A stretch of 64,000 bases of DNA from Orychophragmus violaceus. Lineage: Eukaryota > Streptophyta > Magnoliopsida > Brassicales > Brassicaceae. Made by a program: the position numbers and the translations under genes. Location of the stretch: NCBI GenBank assembly GCA_030180135.1, contig CM058234.1, positions 32,088,766 to 32,152,765 on the forward strand. Reading direction: 5' to 3'. The notes under the pieces are model-generated. The model did no database searches and was not told where the DNA came from. It was given only the letters and a program-made list of their open reading frames with translations. This document shows, one piece after another, positions 1 to 10,842 of this stretch (within the stretch, counting starts at the first letter, position 1; each line of letters starts with the position of its first letter).

Positions 1-79
1 TATATTGGGGAGTTAATCAATATCTTAGCTTAATATTTGTGAATGACCCGCTTTTTCCCATTAAAAGATTTTGTCACTC

Positions 80-610
80 ATTGATTTCCTTATTTTTCAA
101 ATACTAAATAACACCCTACCTAAAATAACTTAACTATTAACAATCGAGACTAATAAACAAATTTACTTTTGGCAATTACGACGCAATCATATATAGCAAA
201 TTTCTTTTGTGTACTTGAAAATCTTATAATCTTGAATATTCCAATTCAGTTGAAACACAATATTTTTTTTTGTTAATATTCATATTAGGAAGATTATTTA
301 TAAGAAAACAAAAAAATACATTGAATTCAATTAAATGATATTTCCTAAAAAATCTTAAGTAATCTTAACTTTTTCCATAAATTATAGATTACAAATAATA
401 TTTTCTCCCCCATTGATTTCCGTAATTTTCAAATACTAAATAACACCCTACCAAAAATGACTTAACTAATAACATTCGATACTAATAAACAAATTTTAAT
501 TTTAACCAATACGACGCAATCGTATATAGCAAATTTCTTATGTGTAACCGAAAATCTTTTAATCTAGAATATTCCAAATTAGTTGAAATACAATATTCTT
601 TATATTAATA
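80..610. repeat. two-copy direct repeat, period about 332 bp
   Basis: A block of roughly 195 bp starting near 80 recurs near 412 in the same orientation with scattered substitutions. Both copies share the openings ATTGATTTCC and AATACTAAATAACACCCTAC, then ACGACGCAATC and TATATAGCAAATTTCTT. No coding potential is seen. It lies just upstream of the RPA70-like relic and could be an old transposon end or a local duplication. Positions 610-708 hold nothing recognisable. Confidence 0.8.
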
Positions 611-708
611 TAGTGCGATGATCCGTAAGGTCTCCGAACTACTATATATATTCTTTAGTATTTAACTTATTTATCATACACTTTTAAACTATATCGAGAT
701 TTTATAAA

Positions 709-3352
709 ATGGCAGAATTAGTTGAGACCAATAAGAACCTCCCTCCCTGACGGAGTTCGACCTATATTTTGCTGGAAAACATAGACATAAGCCTCGAAAC
801 CGAGAAGATCCAGGTTAGGGTATTAACACAATGGACTTTGTTGGAAACGTGATAGAAATGATTTGATCTGACATAAAGGTACATTTTTTTTGTTTATGTT
901 TTAGTTTATGTTCGGTATGATATTGTTCATTCTTATACTTATAGATTTTATTTTCACTTTCTTTAGGGAACAAGAGTTCAACCATCATGTGGGGTGTCCT
1001 TATTCAGCAAACATAAATCATGTCTTCAGATAGGTAAAAATGTTATGGTTAATGCTTTTTCTTCCAAGGAGTATGTTGGCGACTTCCGTCCAAGTGGTCT
1101 TACTTACAAATTATCAATCACCCGTACTACAATAACAAAACTATTGGAAGATTTTGAGATTGAGAATCACGATAAGTATTGTTATACTATTTCTCAAATT
1201 CTCGAGGGATCTCTTGACAAAAGAGTTTTAATTGGTAAGATGTTATTTTTTAATATACCTATTGTTCCTTATATTATACTTTTCAATAAATAGTTGTTAA
1301 CTGTTGTTTCACCAATATAAGATGTTATGAGAGTCATTGTCCATATGGGTGCTATTGAAGATGTCAAGGCTAAGAGCAAGTCTGGAAACATCACCAAGCT
1401 TGAATTATACTTGAAAGATAACGAGTTAGAATATTAATCGTTATAAATCTAAAATAAATAAATAAATTTTCTATGATTTTTATCGTCTATTTGAATACAG
1501 AGATGATGCATTGTCTTGCACCTTTTGGGGAGATTCTGCCAAACAAGTGATTGACCATACATCCACCAATAGATCATCTCTTGTTGTGGTTATTATCCGG
1601 TTGTATGGGCCAAAGAGTATAGAGGTAATTACTCGGTTAATTGTAATGTATAATCTGTTGTATAAAACATTAATGGTTTAATAAAATTCTAATAAATATA
1701 GAAAATATGTACATCTCGAATGCTTACAACTCGACCTAACTCACATTCGGAGATGAAAATAACCATGAGATTTCAAAGTGGTTGGATAGGTAATGTGATA
1801 CATTATGTTTTAAAGAATATCTGAACATTTTCAATTCAAGAGTACATCTATTCATTCATAATCTATTTTACAGTATACCAAAAGAATCTCAAGCTCTAAT
1901 TATCAAGTCTAAGAAAAGCATGGTTTCTTTTGGATCGGGTCCACTTTTAGATTTGGGTACTGAATTTTTCATCAAGAATAATAGAATGACTCTACTTGGC
2001 ATTCTGCAATCGGAAAAGGTTAGTTATCTGTATTTAATGTTTAACTGGGCTCGACTGGTTTAAACGCGGCGGTTGCAGTTGCGGTTGCGAGAGTTTGCGG
2101 AAGTGGGCGGTTGCGGTTAGTAGCGTTTGTAAACGTTTTGTACGACTGGTTTAACAATTGGAAGTAGCTGTGTTTGCGCAATATTCTTGACTGGTTGACA
2201 AGTGGTTGCGGTTAATAGCGGTTGAATAAAAATAGTAAAGTAAAAATAATGTGTTAAATCAAATCAAGCTTAGGATGCTTCTCGAAAAAAATGAATCAAT
2301 TCCATTTCTCAAGAAAGTTTGATCTCAGATTCTACGTTGCCACTACAATAAAGCTGAAGTTGGGCGATGAGTTGCAGGACAACTGTAGAGGACAAGCATA
2401 TTATTTCGACCAAAATGAGCTACATGAATTAACTTTACCAAAGACTTGTTATTGTATCAAGCATCCTCTAAATGTGTTGGAGAACAAGAAACAGAGATCG
2501 AAAAAGTAAAATTAAAACTGATTCTCAAAGAAAAAGTCCAAAATAAATTTTCAAAAAACTAAATGAAAATTTCCAAAACACTAACATAGCTTCTTGTTAG
2601 AAAAACATCAAAAGAAAAACGTGAGAAAAAGATCCAGCCTTGTCTTTATATACGATTCTTCTTTAACGAGCATCCCATATCTCTCGCGCTATACCATCTC
2701 TAACGATTCTTCCTTTTTAAAGCTTAAAGCTTGTTCTTAATTTTATTCCAATTTAGAGTCAACGCATATTGTTTGTTTAATTCCGTGAGAACGTTTTGTT
2801 TTCCTTGTTCTGACAAATTTTTGCCTTTACATTGTTATAGTAATAATTTAAATAGAAAATTTTAGATTTATATGTATTTAAAAAAAAAATTTGTAAACGC
2901 AACCGCCCGCAACCGCAAACGCTTGCGAGAAGGAGCTTTTGATTTTTAGCGGTAAGGAGCGATTCCAAGCGATACAAAGCGGTTGTAATGATTATTTCTA
3001 AACGCTATCAACCGCAACCGCCTGCAAATGTAGCGTTTGCGGGTGGCAGCGGATGAACCAATCAAGCTCTGAAGTTGCAATAAATAGAGGAGTGATTTTG
3101 TTCACTGACGTTTACCGAATGCAAATATTTTCAGTCACTTATTTTAATTAAAACTAACATTTACTTTGTTAAGTATTTAAAAGGATTTATGTGGACAGCA
3201 TTAAATCGGTATGCGGCTTGGACAAATTAGAAGTTCAAAAACCAAAGCAAGATTTGGTTTGCTTTTCAGGAGAGGAACAAAGGCATTTAATATCAGCCGC
3301 CTATGAAGATACATCACCTGTAGGGGCAATTTTGAAATCAGATCGGTTATAA
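709..3352 (+). pseudogene. RPA70-like OB-fold (DUF223) gene, copy A, decayed
   Basis: This is a relic of the plant family of replication protein A 70-kDa-like single-stranded DNA-binding proteins (DUF223 / OB-fold repeats). Exon 1 starts at 709 and reads into the signature LLENIDIS...IQVRVLTQW of the first OB fold, but codon 14 is TGA (748-750). A frameshift near 860 and another in-frame TGA in EMI-stop-SDIK follow. An exon from about 966 to 1234 is open (GTRVQPSCGVSLF... to DKRVLI). Further exon-like pieces are DVMRVIVHMGAIEDVK (about 1321), CTFWGDSAKQV (about 1518), NHEISKWLD and IPKESQALIIKS (about 1870-2018). The last exon, about 3190-3352, ends KSDRL-stop. A hAT-like element sits in the final intron. 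At least three lesions in exon 1 make it a pseudogene unless an alternative start is used. Confidence 0.7.
2045..3071. mobile_element. non-autonomous hAT-like TIR element
   Basis: The two ends are imperfect inverted repeats. The left end reads CTGGGCTCGACTGGTTTAAA and the right end, reverse-complemented, CAGAGCTTGATTGGTTCATC. Inside each end are opposite-strand arrays of a GCGGTTGCGGTTGCG motif (about 2066-2225 and 2893-3055), typical of hAT subterminal repeats. No transposase is seen; a 72-codon open stretch at 2291-2509 has no recognisable domain. I could not see a clean 8-bp target duplication. It lies in the last intron of RPA70-like copy A. The exact termini are uncertain by a few bases. 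Confidence 0.55.
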
Positions 3353-3382
3353 ATTTTCACCGAATTAATTTCGAAGTTAACG

Positions 3383-3800
3383 CAGTACAAGAAAACAATA
3401 TTTTTGCGATTTAATCTTGCGAATATACTTCTAGTCGTAACATATGGCCCCTATTAGGAGACAATATTGCTACTATTTTGCGACAACGGATATATAGACG
3501 TGTATTAGTCGCTTATATAGTACCAAAAATGATTGTTGCATGTTTAGTTGTCGATTCACGATTAAATAACGACCATTGCCGAGACCGGGAACAATAGTCG
3601 CAGGCTAGTCCGTGATATGGCGACTATTTTTGCGTCTGATGTGAAGAGTCGTAGAAAAATTGTGAATTAGTCAGTACATGGACGACTAATGCGCTACTTC
3701 GGATATAGTAATAACCAAGTCGTTTATTTGTCGCTATTGATACGACTAATATTCAACTCATTATTCTTGTCGCAAAGTAGTCAGGTATGGATCGTATCAT
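3383..3800. repeat. CACTA left terminus and subterminal GTCG repeats
   Basis: After the terminus, short motifs such as TAGTCGTAA, TAGTCGCTT, AATAGTCGCAGG and GGCGACTATTT recur every 20-40 bases in both orientations. In CACTA elements such subterminal repeats bind the element's TNPA-like protein; that role here is inferred from family knowledge. The same motif class fills 37420-38270. Positions 3800-4190 are AT-rich with no gene seen. Confidence 0.65.
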
Positions 3801-4194
3801 ATAGTATTTTGGATTTTTTTAAAGCAATATGAGATAGTTTGGTTATATTTTACCTGTTTGTGGTAAGTATACGGGTTTCAAAACTAATCTATACTTGCAA
3901 TATGTAAAGTGTATAATCGCTTTTTTCAACTTCTAATGAACATGTATAAGTTACAATATTATATATTAACTAAAATTTATTGTAAAGCTAATTAACCCTT
4001 AAAAGAGAAACCAATCGCTTAGCAATCTTTACATTGGTTTTAAGGAAACAAAAATTAAAAATTCATAAGTTCTTAATAGTTATAGAATAAGAGTGAAGGA
4101 GAGTTAGTAACGATCGAGAGTCTGGTGCTCGTTTGAGTACCATGTCGGAAGAGGGAAATACGTTAGATGTTGTTAATAATTTATATGATCGTAA

Positions 4195-4319
4195 GATTAT
4201 CAGTTTCAAAATATTCATACCGTTCCATCAAACTGTGCAACTCATCCAAAGATACTCGATGATAGTCAATTGCAGAAGGCCCTTCTATTCCTCTAACCAA
4301 AGTTACCCCTAGGTAAAAA

Positions 4320-4367
<48 letters not shown>

Positions 4368-5597
4368 TATAATTTTGTTCTATATTAATGTCTTACTCAT
4401 ATTTTCTAGAAAACATGTCAACATACCGCAAAATCTTTTGATCCCGAAAAATCGGAGCAAAACAAACAAATGCTTGTCTGGAACTTGTTCAAAACGCCTC
4501 GACAATTCCTCAGCGGGTGGTCCCTATGAAAGTCATTCTATGGCCCTCTTCCTTCAATTCCAACATAATTATTTAATATGGTTTAATTGTTTTTGGTCAA
4601 CAAGGTTTAATTATAAGGTGATTATAAAACTCCGAAACTTAAACTTACTCGGCATCTCTTAGCGTGAATTGGACTTTAGCGCATGTACGTGAATACGAAT
4701 AGACCTTTGAAGAGTCATCTACCCATTCAAGCTCTCCAACCCATGTTATAACACCAACAACATCTATATGAAAAAATTCTTTTTAATATAAGTGAATCCC
4801 CATTAAACAACAACCACAATTCTTCCAAATCCGATGTTAGATTTCTCCACTTAATCTAATAATTATGTATTGTAAACAACACTTACCAATTGCATATTTA
4901 TCTGAAACCGTCCCATCCTTAATTCCTTGGATTGGTTTGATGCTCGAGAGGTCATCCAAAGTTGGAGGATCGAAGTTCTCAATGATATTTGTCTCGTCTG
5001 TTATAAAAATATCATTATAGGTTGGTCATACTATGTCATACTTTGACCCTAACGAAACCCTAAAATCAGAAAAAACTAAACCAGCAACCTTCTTTCTGTA
5101 AAATAAAAAGAAACTTCCGGACGTTTTTTCGAAAGCTAAAGCCTGAATCCGACTTCCCTATTGATTATAACCAAAAGTTACAAAAAGAAGTACACAAATA
5201 AAAACGTATGGATTTATAGGTGCCATGTATACCCAATAAAATGAAAGGGATAAATTAATTCCAATGGATAAAAAAAGTAGAAGAAGAATATTGTTTCATC
5301 GGATAAAATTAATTCCAAGGGAGCATCATAGTGAGTAAATCACCACGCTCTCAAAACCTTCGCTCTAACATTCCAGCGATTATCTTTCAAAGTAATATCA
5401 GCAATTTTATGAAATTGTGAGTTTTCAGAATCACATGTTATAACCGGATTCATTTTGTGGATATCTCTTTGAATCTCAGAGAATGATAGGGAAGAGGTAG
5501 AAGAAGAAAGTGAAGAGTTTTTAGGTTTATTGAAATAAATACCCGGTAACTTTTTTAACTCGATACGCAACAGTTGCGACTTTACATTAAAATCCAC
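4195..5597 (-). pseudogene. RPA70-like OB-fold (DUF223) gene, copy C, fragment
   Basis: Read on the minus strand, a first open segment (5597-5340) ends FHKIADITLKDNRWNVRAKV and stops at a good splice donor. Next come an exon-like piece near 5000-4890 (PPTLDDLSSIKPIQGIKDG), then VGVITWVGELEWVDDSSK continuing to FTLRDAE (about 4765-4655). These match the start of OB1 and of OB2 in the plant RPA70-like family. Further down the frame is lost: the FEQVPDKHLFAP / FGIKRFCGML part (about 4560-4380) needs a frame change. A last open stretch, RGIEGPSAIDYHRVSLDELH, follows (about 4320-4200). An A/AT microsatellite separates the last two pieces. I treat it as a broken captured copy inside the CACTA; exon limits are approximate. 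Confidence 0.5.
4315..4364. repeat. A-run followed by (AT)n microsatellite
   Basis: About 14 A residues are followed by roughly 18 AT dinucleotides. Confidence 0.95.
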
Positions 5598-6142
5598 TTA
5601 CTCGTTTTGGGCTTTTCTCGAATGATTACATGAGAATGACCCATGTTTGCTTTTATTTCATAATCTCTAATTGTTATGCGTTGAATTTACCATAAGAAAC
5701 TGATTGTTCATAATCCTCTCAGCTGAACGAAATACATTGATTTGTTCTTCAAAAGGGAACATGTTCTCGATCGGTTAATAAGTTTACGTACTAAATTTTA
5801 ATCAATGTTTAATATTAATCTATTATTTTTTCAATTTTTGGATATCATGGAATACGAGTAATATACTAAGTTACTAAAGATAACCAGTTGACAAAAAAGT
5901 AAATACTAGAGAAAAACCATAAACAAAGTGCGGGTTATAAATATAAATTTAATTTAAATTCATAAACCATAAGTATGTTCTTCACTTTGCAAATCCAACA
6001 AACCATACCCAACATTCTTAACATAGAGGAGGCTTAGGGTACCTGAACCAAAAAAATCAACGGTTAAAACAATAACACATAAGATCGTAAAAATACACTA
6101 ACATCTATACTATATGATTATGACTTGTGAGATAAATACCTC

Positions 6143-6958
6143 TAGACAAAATTACGGAACTCTTCAACTTCATATGCATCAAAGCGTATCTTAGAAGCTC
6201 GTTGAATTGCCTCCAACCTCACCAACCCTAATCAACAAAGAAATTTTAATTATTTATCATTTTACACTACCTGGAACGAATTTACAAAAAAAAACTTTGA
6301 TGTTTCATCATACCACCACTGTTGTTGGCAATATTAAAGCATTGGAATAAACAGAACAATATCTCATTTGGACTTTTTCCCCATGCCCTAACCAGCCTAA
6401 CAACAAGACCACCATTGGCCACACAATCCAATGACTCGTTTCTGCCAACATTTACTACAGAGCACCTTTCAGACATTCTAAGAATATTGTACATGAAATA
6501 AATTGATGTTATACTTACTCAAAATCTCTGATTCTGAATTTTACTTGAAGTCGCCTCCAGAAATAAGTTTCAAGATCATTTGCAGTAACCACTATATCTC
6601 TTACGAAGCCATCAATTCCAAGCACAACACCAATCAAATCTACATCACAAACCAATAAACATAACAAACAAATCCATAACAAAATCATATTAAAACAGTA
6701 ATGTCCCATATAACTTGTATCATTAAGTCCAAAAAACTATACTGATTGGATATGTGCTAGTTATAGTGTCATTTGAAACGCCATATATATGCTTTAAGTC
6801 TAAGTAGTGCTGGCCATTAGGGTTTGGAATTTTCCAGATTACACTCGAACTAGTTCGACACAGAGAGAATAAACTATCTGTCAAGCGGTCAAACATTGGC
6901 CTGTTAAGGATATGAACGTTATTTCATTGTACCCACTGGCCCTCAGATTCCAACAGCC
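6143..6958 (-). pseudogene. RPA70-like gene copy B, 3' exons
   Basis: Minus-strand exons of a second RPA70-like OB-fold gene. About 6690-6515 encodes DLIGVVLGIDGFVRDIVV and, after 11 more residues, RRLQVKFRIRDFE, the start of OB2. About 6494-6285 encodes SLDCVANGGLVVRLVRAW and a cysteine-bearing strand LFCLFQCFNIANNSG. About 6235-6143 encodes GLVRLEAIQRASKIRFDAYE and ends EFRNFV-stop. An open segment upstream (about 6930-6740, GQHYLDLKHIYGVSNDTITS) may be the preceding exon. The first exon lies 25 kb away at 32.44-32.61 kb because the gypsy element inserted between them. The pieces here are open, but exon 1 has a stop. Positions 5600-6140 contain no recognisable gene. Confidence 0.5.
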
Positions 6959-8157
6959 TGATACGATCAGAGTTTTAATCCCTAGATCTACACTGCAAGT
7001 GCACAGACGTGACAGTAGTATATAGGGTATCGAATCCGCAGAGACTCTAGACCTTACGATAGATTGTAAAACGTCAAGTTAAGCTATATGAAATTAATTA
7101 GAAACTAAATAGCAAACAAAAAAGTAAATCAAATAGCAGGAGTGGTTTGTAAGCAATCAACTAAAAGCGCTAAGTGTAGGGAGTTCTCAGGAAATCAGAC
7201 AAGCAAATAAACTATCAGTCATGATCAAATTAAGTCCGGTTCTAGAACTCAAACACAGATATAGAATTAACCAACTTTCGTTGCGAGAATTCTCTAAGTC
7301 TAATAGCAGAAACCCAAATTTCTTTGCAATTCCTAACAGATTAAACTAGCCTTAAGTGCAAGTTCGATATGTTCACAATTCAATTAAACCAAATTTCTTT
7401 GCGGATAATTCAATTGCTCAACCTAAATAGTTCAGATTCTAAACCACACTTTCGTGTCAATTTAATAACCTAAAGTCTAGATTCTAAGTGATCAAGTTAG
7501 AAACTAGTATTAAGCACAATTTAGGTTGAAGAACAATTAAGTTATGAATCCTAAACTGATAAATTAATCTAACAAGTCATGAAAACCTTTATGAGAATCC
7601 CTAAACCTAACTATGAATCTACTCAGACATGATTAATGAAACACAAATCATAGAATAAATAGATTGCATAAAAATAAAGAGTAAGAATAAAAGGGGTTCG
7701 AAATCTTCTCCAAAAGCAGGAAGCAATACAGGTTCAGATCAGCCCCAAAAGCTCTAAAAACTCTATGCTCAAAGTATGAAAGCGTCTATAGAATTAAACA
7801 CCAAAAAACTAATTATAAAGCTCTAATCATGGCTGGGGCTTCTTTGTAATTATTGGAAACTTCTGGGCCAAAGTGCAATTTCTAAACTCTTCATTAAACC
7901 GCCGAGAATAAGTCTGACTCGCATGTGTGTCGATCGATCCACAAGGTGTGTTGATCGACGCAATCCTCTGTTTTGGATAGTGAACTCTATCTCTCGGGTT
8001 AATTCTCCAAAATGCTCCAGAAAGCGCCATAATCTCCAAATTCGCTCCAAACGTGCATATACCTAATAACACCTGTAAATGACTCTAAAGAAACACCAAA
8101 AGACTCTAAAACATACTTATATCATGGTCTAAAACCGGTGAAAACCATGATATATCA
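6959..8157 (-). repeat. 3' LTR of the gypsy element
   Basis: Matches 31083-32281 over its full length. It includes two TCGATCGA-type micro-repeats at about 7928-7962 that recur elsewhere in this element. Several short open stretches inside it are not genes. Confidence 0.95.
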
Positions 8158-8170
8158 ACTCCCCCACACT
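8158..8170 (-). promoter_or_regulatory. polypurine tract of the gypsy element
   Basis: On the minus strand AGTGTGGGGGAGT abuts the 3' LTR, the expected plus-strand priming site. Near-identical tracts recur at about 8331-8343 and 9081-9093. Confidence 0.75.
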
Positions 8171-9502
8171 TAGCCTTTGCTTGCCCTCAAGCAAAACAGA
8201 AAGCTAGAACATGGTGAAGAGGTTTGAAAACTTTCAGAAACTCTTTTCATCTTAGAAGCAACAACACTCAGATTCCCCTTAGTAAGCCACTGAAAGATTC
8301 ACCTGCAAGACATCAAGACCAACATATACTTCCCCCACACTTAGCAACTGTCCTGAGTAAACTCTACAATCAATCCAAAGCATTCAAATTCATCCTACTG
8401 ACTTCTATTAGCTATTAAGTGCAGTCTCACCTAAGGATTATCGATCAAAGGGCACATGGATTCTTACTCTATTAGCTCTAGACCACCATACTATCTTTTC
8501 TGGTTCCTTTCTTCTCTTTTCCCTTCCTTAGCAACTGATTTTTCTCCATTGGGTATCATTTTATTTTATTTTATCAGTGCTCTTCCCGTTATGGGTGTAC
8601 TTTGGACACATTCCATGGATGCACAGGAGGTAATAGGGGTCTCTACCACTCCCATGACCACTTTGGAGCTACTAGCTCATCCTCAGTTTATTATTCTCTC
8701 TTCTTTTTTTACTTTAAGAAAAGGGGAGAAGGGAACCTTACTTGGACAGGTTTACAAGCAGTGTCAGAACTAACAGAGGAGTCCGACTCAAGGTATACCA
8801 AGCCCTTAGGTGAGAAAATTAAGTCAAATTAGGGGTGAAGTCAGTAAAGGATCGTCTGAATACCTGAAGTGATGTGGGTGTTCTCAGTAGGCTGATCTGC
8901 ATTGGGTTTTCTAATAGTCATAGATTGATCCTGCAACTTCATCCCAATGGTTACTTAAGTTCCTACAAGTGTTGTTAACTTCTCAAAAATTCATTGTTTC
9001 TTACTTAAACAGTTTTGACTCAATAAAACAAAATTTTTGGACTGGCTCTAAGAAAACAAAAGCGTGCGTCAGTAGCTACCTCCCCCACACTTGAAACACA
9101 TTCTCCCCTGTGGTGTCAAGCCTAAGTTCGGTGAGAAAAGAAATCGGAATGAAAACAAACCGAAAAAGGGTCAGAACACTTATCTGTCGTTGGCCTGCGT
9201 CGATCGATGCCACAAAGGTGTCGATCGATGCAAGGCGATTATGCCCACGGTTAAGTAGATAACTGGTGTCTTATCCGCAATTGAACCGGCAAACCGTAAA
9301 TCACAACTGCATCGACCGATGCACAATGTGTGTCGATCGATGCAATGCGATTCTGCCTGTTTCTCACGCCTCTGAACACACTTAAACAGAAAAATCAAAA
9401 CACCAAATTCAAAACGAAAAATGAAAACAAAAACAAACCTAACAGTGGGTTGCCTCCCACTCAGCGCTCTTTTAAGGTCATTAGCTTGACCTTTCAGCTG
9501 AA
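8171..9502 (-). other. gypsy spacer between integrase and 3' LTR
   Basis: About 1.3 kb without a recognisable env-like or other gene. It contains two extra copies of the polypurine-like tract and, at 9196-9238 and 9307-9352, paired TCGATCGATGC micro-repeats. The 105-codon open stretch at 8456-8773 has no domain I recognise. Confidence 0.6.
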
Positions 9503-10790
9503 TCAGGCAGAAGGTGCATTATCCAGAGGCAGAATTTGACCTCTCGGAATCTCGGCCTTAGCCCAATAATGCTTCACCCTCTGTCCATTGACAGTAAATT
9601 CCTTACCTTCCTGGCTGATTAGAACGACAGCTCCATAAGAACGTACCTCCTTGATCGTGAAAGGACCAGACCACCTCGATCTCAGCTTACCTGGAAACAA
9701 TTGCAAACGAGAGTTATACAAAAGTACCTGATCATTAGGCTCAAATTGTCTAGAGACAATCTTCTTGTCATGATAAGATTTGGTCATCTCCTTGTACAGC
9801 TTTGAGTTCTCATAAGCAAAATGCCTAATCTCATTCAACTCATTAAGCTGCACCAATCTCCTCTCTGCAGCAGACTTAAGATCTAAGTTCATCTGCTTCA
9901 CAGCCCATGCTGCTTTGTGCTCAAGCTCTACTGGCAGATGACATGCTTTTCCATACAACAAATGGAATGGAGTAGTCCCAAGTGGTGTCTTGAATGCAGT
10001 CCGGTAAGCCCATAGTGCATCATCCAGCTTTGCTGCCCAATCCTTCCTTGTCTTCCCAACTGTCTTCTCTAAAATCTCCTTGATCTGTCTGTTAGAGACC
10101 TCGACTTATCCACTAGTCTGAGGGTGATAAGGAGTAGCAACTCGGTGATGAACTCCATGCTTCTGTTGCAGCTTCTCGAAGACATTATTAATGAAATGAG
10201 ATCCTCCATCACTAATTACTATCCGAGGTACTCCAAATCTAGGGAATATGATGGTCTTAAACAGCTTAATAACTACCGAAGAGTCATTGGTCGGACTAGC
10301 TATTGCTTCCACCCACTTAGACACATAGTCCACAGCAACCAGAATGAACTTATTCCCATAGGATGAGGGAAAAGGACCCATGAAATCTATGCCCCAGCAA
10401 TCGAAACCTCAACCTCAAGAATGAAATTCTGAGGCATCTCATGCTTCTTACTAATTTTCCCTCTCCTCTGACAGGCATCGCACTGAGAGACAAAAGAATG
10501 AGCGTCTCTAAACATCGTAGGCCACTAGAAACTTGCTTACAGAACCTTAGACACAGTCTTGAAAGTAGCAAAATGTCCAGCATAATCTGATCCATGACAG
10601 TAGAATAGGATATCTGGAACCTCTGATTCAGCAATGCATCTCCTGTAAAGACCATCCGAACAGTGCTTGTAGAGATAAGGCTCATCCCAATAGTATCGTC
10701 TGAGCTCTCTGAAGAACTTCTTCTTTGCATACCCCTTTAACTCATTTGGTTCAGTCTCTGCAGCCAGGTAATTAGCTATATCTGCATACC
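9503..10790 (-). pseudogene. gypsy integrase domain, broken
   Basis: Minus-strand integrase of the Athila-like element. The HHCC zinc domain is readable (HGSDYAGH, then CDACQRRG), but two in-frame stops lie between these parts (TAA at 10537-10539, TAG at 10525-10527) and the frame shifts near 10400. The catalytic core follows (MGPFPSSYGNKFILVAVDYV, then SDGGSHFINN and HPQTSG). It ends in a TAA at 10106-10108, where the family has glutamine. Beyond it the frame is open again, through ALWAYRTAFKTPLGTTPFH to the C-terminal domain with SRWSGPFTIKEV, ending at 9503. At least four lesions make it non-functional. Integrase normally inserts the cDNA into the genome. Confidence 0.85.
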
Positions 10791-10842
10791 AGGGTCGAGT
10801 AGTCGTCGCGACAGCATCAACTTCGAAGTCGTATTGTCCGAT

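Noticed and set aside
2291..2509. 72-codon open frame inside the hAT-like element
   Set aside because: No transposase or other domain is recognisable, and the element is short and apparently non-autonomous.
7925..9352. Regular spaced repeats resembling a CRISPR array
   Set aside because: The TCGATCGATGC words are irregularly spaced, lie in a eukaryotic retrotransposon and have no spacers of constant length.
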